In this document: one piece after another, positions 36,421-48,720 of the stretch
How the letters are laid out: every line of letters starts with the position of its first letter
How positions within the stretch are numbered: position 1 is the stretch's first letter
Origin: Epiperipatus broadwayi
Taxonomy: Eukaryota > Onychophora > Udeonychophora > Euonychophora > Peripatidae
Reading direction: 5' to 3'
Assembly (NCBI GenBank): GCA_028023455.1
Contig: JAQFVV010000018.1
Location: 7,059,274 to 7,123,273, forward strand
Length of the DNA stretch: 64,000 nucleotides
Position numbers and translations under genes: made by a program
Notes under the pieces: model-generated
The model's database searches: none
Seen by the model: only the letters and a program-made list of their open reading frames with translations
Told to the model about the DNA's origin: nothing

Positions 36421-38449
36421 TAAACAGTTAAAATTTAATATATTTATTCCTTTAAGTTTGAATATTTAATAGAGTTTTTAATACTACAAAGTGATATATA
36501 TATATATGTTATTTTTTTTTTTGCATCGTAATTTTTTCATAGGACTAAAAAGATATAAACAATGGGACTCACAGTAAGAAATGATATTTGTCATTTTAAT
36601 TAATATATTAAAATTTTAAAATAAGTATTGCCTAACAAATCTTGGAAAAAAATATATTAAAGATTTTGTTATGAATCTGTAAATAAATATGTATTTACAC
36701 ATATATTTATATAAATAAATAAATAGAGTTAATTACCTTCTAATCAACTAACAGAAAGACCCATTAATTTTAACGCAAACATTCATAAAATGAAAAAATG
36801 AAAAAAGAATTAGTATATGTATTTAGTCTCAAATTTACATTTTTGAAATTATATATACGCATAGGCACTCATACAAATAAGTAGGACATATTAGATTATA
36901 ACATTTGAAGTTAACTTTATTAAACCTCATTAACATGTCAAATTAGTAAAACATGTATTTCCTGTTTGTACAATTTATTGTAAAGTATTATTTTTTAAAA
37001 TTCTGATAGTTGTATAATAAACAAAAGTATTGTACTTTTAATCCACTAAAGTAATTTTTTTCTTTTTGTAATTATTATTTATGTTTTTATTTATATAAAA
37101 ATCTCTATTGGCTGTAAAGACAGCAACTTTTTTATACTTATGACCTCATATCTATTCACGATTAATCCATATAGCAACTCTATATTTATTATTTAGCATA
37201 TGGATTTTTTTAAAACAAAAACATCTTAACTATTGATAAAGCATCACAAAAAGGCTTATAAAATTTCCAATCAGAAAATAGATTAGTATATTTTTTTAAA
37301 ATTATCAATTATATACTGCCATAGCTTAGTTTTTTATAGTCATTAATTATATGATTCATGATTTGTATTTGGTCACATCTACATAGATCAGTGACTAGTA
37401 CATTTCAATCATCAGGTGAGTGCAATTGCCATGAGTTGTCTTGAACTACTAATAAGACTTCAGTTATGTGTAAAAAGATCAAATTCAGCTGAATATTTTG
37501 ACCTATCTAAAAAAAGAAAATTTAACTTAAGTATTCTATTTTTTATGGCATAATTTTTCAATTATAGATTTTGATTACATGCCTAAAAAGAGAACATTAA
37601 TTTAAAATGATTATTAAGTATTAAGAATTAACACTTGATTTATTGGGAAAGACAATCTGCTTAATAGGTTTTTTAATACATTTTAATGAGGCAATTTCTC
37701 TTCTAATATCTAGTAGAGGAATATAAAAAATGGTCTCATTGCAAAGAAGTAGAATTAATTATAATTCTCATGGTAATATTTAATTGAGTATCTAGAAGTT
37801 TATTGTGAAAACTTTTACTTCAAACAGGAGCACCCCAGTGGGATATGTTGTGCTAGAAAAGCTATTCTCAATGTACTTGAATCACACTTCCAAGTAGTGC
37901 CAACAAACATTACAAAATGTTTACTCCTAAAAACTAATTGTAATCTAATCCTTACAAAAATAAAAAATTCTACAATGCAAGTTGCCTCTTAATAGCATAA
38001 GACAAGATTATTGGTTATATTCAGATTAAAAGATGCTTTTCTATTATTAAATAAAAAGTTGATCATATTGTCCTCCTTGCATTAGGAATAAGATTCTAAT
38101 CTTTAAAAAAGGTATCCAATATTTTCATGTCTTTATTGAGAGACGTTTCTATTTCAGAAAATTATTTCTTTTGAAAAATCAATGCAATAATTTCAACATA
38201 GAAGAATTTCTGGCATTACATTTCTGAAAGATCACTGATGAATAAGTTTAAAATGTCAAATCAGTTTATTACTGTATAAAAATCTATATCTGGTCAGATA
38301 ATAAACATCAAATTTAATACTCTCCAATAGAAAAATTCAAATGACACTAAATTACAATCAATAGTAGAAATAAAATTTTCCAAAATGATGTTATCTCAGA
38401 GTTCAGCCTTTTCACTTACTTTATTTAGTAAGAGTATTGATATTATTGA

Positions 38450-39200
38450 AATAGCATGGCAGAGTTAGCATTATTTTTATTTTATTTAGTTGAAATTGGA
38501 AATCAATTATTGAATTATATATTTATTTAGATATCATTGATATTTTAGATTTGTAGAGCATATTATAATTATAATATTATCATCCATGATTTACTTAGTT
38601 TAAATATAAATAATTTTTTATTACTGTAAACAGTGTTTTGATTCTTAAGGAATATTAAGGTTTATTTGTCTAAATCTTGGTCATTATTTTCATTCTATTA
38701 TAAATAGTTTATATAAGAGGTATAGATCATTGCTGATAAGATAATGATGTTTGGTTTTATTGCTTTATCTTTAATCTATTGCAAATAATGCTAGTATTAT
38801 AGGATGGCTTGAAATAATAATTTTCTTGTTTTCTATTCATTCTAAATGCTATTTGAATTTATGAAGTTATAACAAGATTATTATCATTATTTTATTAACT
38901 TAAGTGTTAGATTCTTATCCATTGATTGATATTCACTTTAGTTTAGTTTATTATTTTCATTCACTTAGAAAAAACTCAATAATTCACAAATCAGAAACAT
39001 TCTTTCATGGCTCACATTTTTATTCTGTTACAAATAGCTCCCAAATCTATGGCGCATTAAAGAAAGAGCATACCCTCATCCTTATTTTGTTATAAGTGAT
39101 GACCAACCCTATGGCGACAAATGCTATATTTTCATTCAGATTATATTAAAGTTATCATTTCCCATTGGCATTATTTTTATTCTGTTGCAATATATATTTA
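38450..39200. repeat. diverged minisatellite-like region
   Basis: Variants of 'cattatttttattctgttgc' followed by 'aaat' recur irregularly (near 38475, 38690, 38780, 38965, 39020, 39080 and 39175). 'ccaaatctatggcgca' and 'ccaaccctatggcgac' also repeat. The spacing is uneven and the copies are worn, so the period is uncertain. Confidence 0.3.
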
Positions 39201-40405
39201 ATGCATTTATGTAATTAAAATGTTTTTTTAATATACTTTTTATAATTTTTATTTTTATAATTGATATATAAACATTAATATGTGTAATAAGGATTAACTT
39301 AAAATCTTTGCTCACTAACTAATGAAAGCTATATGTCTAATTAATTAATAATGAATTACTGTCTACTATAGATTAGCTGCCCGAAATAAACATCACAAAT
39401 CTGCTTGTAATCTGAAAAAATTTTCAAATTTTATTTGATGTCAATATCAACAAAACCATTTTTTGTTTGAAAAATTAATATATATATATATATATAGATT
39501 AAATTGAAGTGTTGCATGTGTAGTATATATAAATATTATATTTTTTGGGTTATCCTCTTGCACTGATATTTTAACTGGATCACATTTGCCATTGTTTGGA
39601 TAATATTTCCAGAATATAATAAGTATGATCATAACTAAATGTTGATCCAATATTAGCGTTAAACATGGATGAATAAAAAATTATATATATATACACCTAA
39701 TATTTTCGTTGATACAGCAACTTACTTCATGCATGTATGATGCCCATGATTAAAATTTGTTTAAATTATAACCTAGTTAGCTATACTTTTTTAGGTAGCC
39801 TCTTCTATCTATAACCATTACAGCTCATCATTCAGTTAATTATCTGTAATTAAATATCTAGCTATTTTTATCTAGAAAATAAAATGAGGCAAAAACTGTT
39901 ATACAGCTTCTGAATAGTGGGCTAATGTCTTTATTACTATTTTTTTTTTTCAGCGTTAATTTCCAATTTAATATATATAAATTCCAATATTTTTGTATTA
40001 AGCTAATACTTTGTATTTCAATTTTCATTGATGAATTTTAAATAAATTTATTGTTTCTCAAAAAATTTATCACATTTTTAATACAGTTCAGACTTGATTG
40101 AAGTCAATAAGAAAATAAATAACAATCTAATAAAGATTGCAAATAAGATAATTAGTATGAAAAATACAATTCACTAGTAAATTTTTTATTAACATAAAAC
40201 AATCTATGAAGAAAAGAAAAAGAATGAAAATATTTAAAAATGATCTATTAAAAAGAATCAAATATCTGGAATTCTGTAAAATGTTAGGAAAATAATAATG
40301 ACATGAGAAAATATAATTGTTAATTGAAAAAAAAAACGTTAAACAAGAAAATAAAAATATCAGGGTATAAAATAACAACTTGATAGCCAGAAAAGTTATT
40401 TTAGC

Positions 40406-41000
40406 AATGAGAATAAAGATGAAATTATTATTAAAAATAGAGATGACACCATGAAATGTGAGGAAAAGTTCTATAGAGAATTATATACGAATAAAGAATA
40501 ATGTAGTCTACATTTATAATACCTTCTGAACTGCCAGCATCTATGAAAAAAAAGAAAGTTCCAGGAAATGATGAAGTTATTATTCATAACTTAAAATTGA
40601 GGAAAATTGTTGCCAATGATATATGCCAAATGTCTAAATGCTAAGGATGTATCAGCGCCATCTGATGGTGGCAGTATGGTCTCCAAACTACTACCCAAAA
40701 TAATTACAACTTGTCTACAATAAAAATTGAAATCAACCGACCAAAAGAATAAGCTGGATTTAAAAGTGAATTTGGCATAATGGGTCACATCCAAGTATTG
40801 AGAGAAGTAAAAAAAAAGTGCCAATAAATAATGGTTGTCATTATGCATATGATTTGTACATAATGAAGTAATATTTGATTCTATAAGCATTTTTACAGTC
40901 ATTAAAGTGTTATCAAGATATAGACTCAGGATATTGGTCATTTTCTAAAAAATATTAAACGCCTGGATTTTTTAAATAATAATATACTAGATAGAGCCAT
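40406..41000 (+). pseudogene. decayed RTE-type LINE reverse transcriptase
   Basis: Broken plus-strand frames follow the order of RTE-clade LINEs. Near 40.41-40.50 kb lies the pre-RT segment KNRDDTMKCEEKFYRELYTNKE. A worn KKVPGNDEV block (usual form GKAPG.D) lies near 40.56 kb. RPKEQAGFKSEFGIMGHIQV at about 40.74-40.79 kb corresponds to the diagnostic EQAGFR.GFST.DHI.V block. LCIxFVHNEVIFDSI at about 40.84-40.88 kb corresponds to L.FVDYEKAFDS. Numerous stops and frameshifts, and loss of the catalytic Asp in the last block, show that it is long dead. The downstream (Y)ADD part was not recognised. Confidence 0.65.
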
Positions 41001-43430
41001 GCATATTAAACCCATTGATACAAAAAGTTATATCAATCTTAAATCATTACTAAATCCAGGTTATAAATATACAGGGGTCAGCTTTTCACTTAATTATATA
41101 AGTATGTGAAGCTTTGAAACCGATAAAAAAGATACTTTTGCAAAATCTATTGCCAAGTTGATAGCATTTGTTTGAGTATATAAAGATATCTAATAAAAAG
41201 TTAAAATTGAATAGAAATACAGTTTCAGAAAATAAATCTTGGATGGGTTTCTGTCATATATACTTTCAGTTTCAACAAAAATGAAGAATTTATATGAAGT
41301 AGACTATGATGTGAGTTTTTATTCACTGGTCATGTGGAATCTAGGATCATTTACGCATGTGTATGTAAAAAATCAAATGCCTTTTGTGTTTACTAAGATG
41401 AATTAAGAACTAATATTATGACATTTTCAATCCTAAAAAATAAAGCAGGTTGCAAGAAGGAAAAAGAAACAAAATACAGAAAATCAAAGCCTGATTCATA
41501 AATATTGTAGATTCTATAATTTTGGAGCATACACAGTTAAAGTTAAAAGGATTTACTTCTTATAGTATGTTTAGTTTTTAAAAAAGAATGCTCTGCAACA
41601 AAAATGTATTAAGGAAATATATTTAATATTGTGTTTCTTCATTTAAGTAGCATTTTGATATAATTGTACATAATAGTATTTGTAAATATATATTAAAATA
41701 GGAAAAAAAATACATTGTTGTTATGAAATTTAATTAGTAATTATTTCAGAAAAACAATAAAATTTAAATGAGGTATAAAAATAAAAGAAGGACCACTGAA
41801 AAAATGGAAGAGAGAATCAAGAAAATAGATCAAGACCTAAAACAACAAAATAAAGACTTCAGCTCAGAGTCACTCACTTTTGAAGGTTTGAACATAGGTA
41901 TGATGCTTAAAAAAATTTGCCCCAATATTGATGTTATATATACTTTAGGACAAAATGATATGCAAATTTCATTTATTGTATGATAATCTTAGTACATTAA
42001 ACTAATATTGGGAGAGTTGTTAATAAACAGTTATTTATTAACTAGTCAAACATGGACATATATTTATAAATGACTGAAAGTTTAATCTACATAGTAAAGG
42101 CAACATTGTGTTACAAACGTATCAGTGTGCTGACTATTATAATTTTTATATTTGAAATTCATTTTTCGTCATCACGGAGAACGAACTCAAATAGATAATT
42201 TTTACTAGCAGTTTCAAATTAATGTGATCCGTTATTATTTTAAGAGTTAATATTTCTAATACTTAGCTTAACCAAGGAAAGCATCATAATCTAATTTTTG
42301 AATACCCTCTATCTGCCATCCCTACGTAGTTAGTCAAAACACTTAAAAAAAAAAAAAATCACAAAATAAAATTATTAGGTATTACAAAAATAATAAACAG
42401 TTAAAATGAAGCTGTTCATTCATTTCTCGAGAAGCACTACCTATGCTAGTTTCAAATCACCAATAAAAAAAAAAGATACAATTAAACAAAATGATACTTC
42501 TAAATTTAGTGACATACAAAATATATATATATATATCACATAAAATCTGAACCCAGTCTTACCGATAGTTTTGCTCTTGATCTTATGTTTCGATTATAAG
42601 TGAGTTCTCGGTGTGATCTCGGTGTAAGATAAAAAAATACAAAGCGAAAAAAACTTTTACTCGCCCACTCTTAAGGACAATTCTGAAAGCTAGAAGGAAA
42701 TTATGGATTAATTGTTGCTATTCAACTTTTTGTATAAAATTCATTACGTCAAAACTGAAAATTAGAACCAGGGTGAAAAAAAAAAAAAAAGGTAGTTCAG
42801 AAGTTCACTGATGTATAGAAAAAATTAATCGAAAGCTCATTTTAATAAAAAGATAAAAAAAAAAAAGAAACCATTAATTTATGTATGTATCTAAAAGAAC
42901 TTAATATTTTATTTAAAGAAAAAATAATGTTTTGGAGTGAATCTTTACATGGTATTTTTAAAATCAATTGGCAGTAGTATCATTATCATATTTGAAAGTA
43001 CGTTTATAAAATACTTAGATATTTGCATTATCTATAAACAATTTCAAATGAAACTATTATACTGAATTGATAGATAGAAATTTAATCTAATCTGATTTTG
43101 TTTAGATAATAGACAAATTGATGTATCTTCATAGATTTGTTTCAGTTAACCGGTTTCTGTACTCGAAAAATATACACTTTCAGCGCACGGTATGTTCAGA
43201 TGCATTTTTAACAGCGTAAGAATTTGATTCAAATATATTCATAAAAATGTTTCTAGCTTATGATGAAAAATGGTTGATATATCAAACATAATAACAAAGT
43301 TATAAAGAGAGGTATTGAAGAGCAAAATGCTACATATAAAAGGCTTTTATTCTTGTCAATAATATTTCTGTAGTCTAATTTTCATTATACCACTCATTCA
43401 GAATAGAAACTATTTTCGATCACTATTAAC
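41001..43430. other. AT-rich non-coding DNA
   Basis: No supported gene. A 71-codon lysine-rich frame at 41768-41983 (coiled-coil-like KMEERIKKIDQDLKQQ) has the character of the coiled-coil ORF1 found in some LINEs, but it is too short to assign. Confidence 0.4.
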
Positions 43431-43436
43431 AACTTA

Positions 43437-44005
43437 AGGGTGGATATAATTATAAACATATTATCAAAGACATGTAAAAAAGCTGTATGATTCTCAAAAT
43501 GCTCATTTCATGCTGAACCAGCACTCATCAGTTGGCCTAGATCACATTCTCTTGTAGACATCTTTATCATTATTCAGAATATATAGATAGCCAATTACTT
43601 GACAAATGTCAAACTTACTGCCATTACAGCTTTGACACAAACCACTTGATGAAAATGTATTAATAATTTTTATTAGTCACTCATCAAAATAGAGATTATC
43701 CACTCAATGAATAATATTTCGCTAGTCTTTCTCTATTCTAGTCTTCTGAATGACTAATAAAAAATTATTAATATAATTCCTTCAAGTAATTAGTGTCAAA
43801 GTTGTGAAGGCAGTAAGTTTGACACTTGTCAATTAAACTGTAGTAATTGGCCATATACATATACTGAATGATAAGACATTTGCAAGAAAATGTAATCTGG
43901 GTCAATTGATGAGTGCTGGTCCACCATGAAACATACACTATGGAGACTATATATTTTTTTTCACATCTTAAGTCATATGTTTATGAATACACTCCTTCAT
44001 AATGT
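43437..44005. repeat. long imperfect inverted repeat (foldback/MITE-like)
   Basis: The left arm (about 43437-43690) and right arm (about 43750-44005) are reverse complements with many small differences. The clearest pairing is 'gtcaaacttactgcc' at 43605 against its complement at 43820, and 'cagcactcatca' at 43520 against 'tgatgagtgctg' at 43910. A short loop of about 60 nt separates them. A further partial unit lies at 44075-44125. No coding capacity is seen. The central 'ataatttttattagtca' also occurs just upstream of the hAT relic (19119). Confidence 0.65.
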
Positions 44006-44129
44006 GTTAAAAGCGGATAAAAATCTTGGGTGAGAGTGGTTTAGTGGAAATTATATTCCAGAAATATTATTGATTAAGTGGATAATCTCTAGTCTAATGA
44101 ATGACTAATACAAATTATTTTTATTCTGA

Positions 44130-47100
44130 TGCTTTCAAGAAAATTTAGATTACGAGATAATAAATGAAATTTTTAGATTTCTATCCTACTTGATTTGCTT
44201 TTTATTGCCATTTATAAGATAAATGTTTTTTTTTAAAGTGTAAAATGCCTTTAAGAAGTCAAAATATAAAGATAGATGATTTGTTTGGGACAAAATTCTA
44301 TAGCGACTTATTTTAATCTTTTTTAATTAATGATGAAACATAGTAATATTAACTTTTTGGGGGTAAAATTGAATAATTGGTATTTTTTTGTAGCTAAATA
44401 GGTTTTTAATTATACTTTTTAAAGTTCAGATGAGTGTGTGTATATATAAAGGCAAACAATCATTAAAAATCACACTGGGAGAATACAAATTTCTTCACCA
44501 GCTTTTCAAATATGAACTGTGAAAAAGAAAGTATTATTCATCGAGATTTCCTATTCACCAAGTTATGACAGTTTCAAAAGTTACCTTTTGCTTAATTTTC
44601 TAGCTACCAATAACTATTAATCAATTTCGGACTTTTTTGTTAGGTTGACTATAAGTTGATTATCTGAAAAACAATTTTAAGCTTTGTATAAACTGAAAAA
44701 TTTCCAAGTGTAATGTAACTTGAATTCGAATTTTAGATTATGAGAATGGCAAGTGAATGCACTCCAATTCTATTTAATGACCATTTCCAATTTCAAATAT
44801 ATTCCCTTATAATATGGTAGATAATGAAAATAATGCTCGAATGTAATAATCTATTATTTTACTTGCTTTCAGCTTCAATTGAAATTTTAAACTTTTTTTT
44901 TTTTTACAATATACAATAAAAACCCAAAAATAGAGTATTCTGGCAACATAGGATTAATGTATATGTTTGCAGATCGTGGCATATCTCAATAAGGAAAAAC
45001 AAATTTAAATAATCTTTACACACGCACACACACACGTATATATAATAAATAGCAAAAAATTCCAATTTTATAATTTGAAAATAAACTGCAAAAATAGTTT
45101 AACACAGAATAAGTTATACTTTCAAACTATTCAATAATCATTAAGTTACTGTTCATTTATATTTTGACCAATATTAAAATAATATTAAATGAACCAAACG
45201 CCCAATAAATTATAATTCTTATTTTGATTTTGGTATATTCATATGAGTTTCAGTTAAAATTTTAATTAATAGTTCACTTTTTTTATTGAATATTATTTTG
45301 ATACTAGTCATATATGCGTTAAGAAAATATTGACAGCTTTCTTGGCAATTATTGTAAAGCTTGAAAATATATCTTACTATGATTTAGGCTGAGACTTGCA
45401 AAGCATGATTTCTGGCATTATTAATCCATACGGTTGACTGAATAAAACATTCTAAAATATTTTTATTAATATAGCATTTGTATATTTTATATCTAAATTT
45501 TTTTTAATTGATAAATATTATTTTAATACAATCTGATTTAAAAAAAAAGAATAAAAACTTAATCCCATTACCTTCTTAAAGTTTTTATAATAAAAAATAC
45601 TAATCTAATTGACATTTCACTGCATAAAATCTTACTACCTTACCTTTTAATTATTTTTAATTTAGCATTATAAGATAATAAATTATTGATTTTGATTTAT
45701 TATTATTGGTTAACTATTCTAAAAAGATATTACATATATAAACTCCTTGACCTTTTAATTAGAGTTATGGTTTACCCTTCAAATTTAATTTTGCTATAAA
45801 CATATCTATAAATTTAATAACCTTATCTAAAAATATGTTTATGATATTTCAACATGAGTAAAATCATTATCAGAGTTTTATATAATACTTCAGATTGATA
45901 TACAATTTGAGGTTAATGTAACGATATCTGCTAAAGACTAAAATACTGTTACAATCTTTTTAAAAGGTCATATAATGTAGGAATTATTAATGCTAACATA
46001 TTATGTTTTTGAAAATAAAGTCAAAATTTATTTAAGTATCTGAACATTTTCCAAGGCAACTAATATATTTAACTTCTGGGAGAAAAATATTTTCTATAAA
46101 AGATGTAAATCAAGAATAAAAAAAAAATATTACTGACATTCACAAACACACATGCAACTAATACTCAAATCATAATTTTTTTTTAAAAAAAGTATATTAA
46201 ATTCCTCTGAACACACAAAAAAGATAACTTAAAATATTAATATTCCTAATATTTTTGGTTTAGAAGGAAGGATTCGGTAGAAAATGATTTCAATATAATT
46301 TTTAATTATTCGGACTATATCAAACTGGATTAAAAATGTTTAATAAGCGATATATATATAAAATGCTCGCCAATCACTGTTTATTTAACTACAGACCATA
46401 AAGTCATTTACACTGAATGGATATTAAAATAAATGATTAATAATATATGTGTGTATATAATGTTAAAATAAATTGTAAATTATAAAGGAAATTTAAATGT
46501 GTATAATTTGGAAATTTTAGAAAAAGTTTAAAGTAAAATAAATTATTTCATCAGCAGATTAAGTAAAAGAATTTTAACACAACTGGTATCGTTCCAGGCG
46601 ACATATTGAATAAAAAAAAACTGACCTGAGATACAATTTTCACAATAACTTCAGTTTTAATAATGTTAGAGCAAAAACTTTATATTGATAGAAACTAGAA
46701 AAACTAAGGGAAACAATAAGGCTATGACAAATAGTAATTACCATTCAAAAAATAAGGAAAAAAGGAAATTTCAACATCTGACATAATTATTACTTTATTG
46801 TTTGTTCATAATTGCTAATTTATCATTAAGGAAGGTTAAATTACATCTTCATTGATAATTTCTTTGTATTGGTCACAAAATTATTATTCAAACCATATAT
46901 AATACTTTTTACCTGAGATAATCCATAGCTTCAGAATCTCCAAAACAAGTCACATATGAATTCTTCATTTTTATCTTGTACCCCAAAAGTTACTAAATCT
47001 CAAAGGTGTCTATAAGAAAAAGATTCATTGTAATAAAAGATACAAAACAAATTTCCAGAAGAAGGATATGCATTTGTCATCATAGAAATTGGCTTCTTGT

Positions 47101-48500
47101 CTATCTAAAACTAAAAATTGTAGGCTGCTATCTGTATCACTGATAAAATGAGTTTTATATCTTCATTTTATATTTTTTTGTATACATCAGTGGTGTTAAT
47201 ATTCTTTAAGCACACCAGTGATGCTATCTTGTTATATTTATTGCCCCACATAGATATAATTTATTTGCATATAGCTCATTTGCTAACTATAGACTTGAAA
47301 ATAATGTGATGCAAGATGTGGCAAAACTACTGACTCCACAGCATGAGTATCAAGGCATATACAAGAATCAGAATTTGATTCTTTGCCTGCATATAATTCC
47401 ATGTGATATATGTATAACCATTGTGGCTACCACTATATACCCTCTCCATTTGAAATTTCTCTTTATTGGTTTTAAGTGTTTATATTTTCACATGGTACTA
47501 TGCCCAGTAAATTTTGTGTTTGCTTTATCAACTGCAACCTTTTTGTACATTTGATTATCAGTTTTTAAAATTTACATTGCACTGCTTTATATATGTAAAT
47601 TATTACTTGTTATACAAACGTGCAAGAGAAACACAAACAGACCAATACAAATATAGACATAGTAAAATAATTTATTAAATCTTTTGAGAATCATTATGTC
47701 TATAAAATAAGGTTGCTTCAAACTTGTATCAGAGACCCAAAATTACTCTATAAAAATCATATACTGTATAATAAAGAGCATAAATAATTTAATATCATAT
47801 AATTTATTTACTACCCACACACCAATACAAATGAAAGCAGATTAATATACTGTTTCATCAAATAATTTAAAGTATTAAAAATTAAAATTAATAATTTATG
47901 ATATTCCATGATCACATGATTAAGTTATATTGCATTGAAGGCCTTCATATATTTGAATCACCTGAGAATTTTTAATCCATTATATTAGGATTATAAGGCC
48001 AATAAATATTTTCTGCCTTTATCATTCTGTGTAAACTAGTAAATTGACCAGAAAATAAAAAAAATAAAGTCATCTACTTTAAAAAAAATCTTAAAAATTC
48101 AAATTTTATTAGATAGCAATGTAATATATATCATTAGAAAGATGACACTAAGCAGCAACGAATGCTGGAATTTCTATTGACATCATGCTTATATTTTTTG
48201 TGCAATAAAAAAAGAAAAAAATTTAACCAATAAGCTGTAATGCAGGATGAGAAACTACAAAGAATCAAGCAGTTTTAATATCCATTAAGAAAAATGAGGT
48301 GATATAAAATTGTTTGTTAACAATAGTGTAAAATTATATGCTGCTTTCAAGAACTGGTAAACAATGACGCATTGGTAGACTGCAATTAATTAATTAATGT
48401 GAAAAAAGAGTTAAAAGGTATAAATACTAAAATTCTTCTTTGTTAAAAAATCATTATCTTCTTGTTCTAAAGTCTGGACTGATTTGTAAATGTCTATATA
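44130..48500. other. AT-rich non-coding DNA
   Basis: No gene or element recognised. A frame at 47306-47554 is hydrophobic and unrecognised. A (CA)n stub lies near 45020. Confidence 0.5.
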
Positions 48501-48519
48501 TATCATGCTTGAGTAGAAA

Positions 48520-48720
48520 AGTTTTATCTCCACCCTCCCATGTCCATCCTCAGCAGGAGTCCAATAAACATGCCCGATAACTGCCTACCTTTGCTCCCAG
48601 AAAGAAAGACCTATCTGAATGAAACACTAGCACAGATGGACATGATGAAGACTAGAACAGCCATCAATAAATAATGACTGCATCATGAGACCTCTAAATG
48701 ACCTCATAATTTGCCATCTT
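48520..48720. other. GC-richer island of unknown nature
   Basis: About 200 bp with near-balanced base composition inside very AT-rich DNA (cctcccatgtccatcctcag, tgcctacctttgctcccag). One plus frame reads CLPLLPERKTYLNETLAQMD and then stops; nothing is recognisable on either strand. It is probably a fragment of a transposon or of a decayed gene. Confidence 0.3.

Noticed and set aside
41768-41983. Lysine-rich coiled-coil frame as a LINE ORF1
   Set aside because: It is only 71 codons, it has no conserved RRM or zinc-knuckle block, and the nearby RTE relic ends well before it.
47306-47554. 82-codon hydrophobic frame
   Set aside because: The first codon is GTG, there are no family motifs, and the composition is typical of chance frames here.
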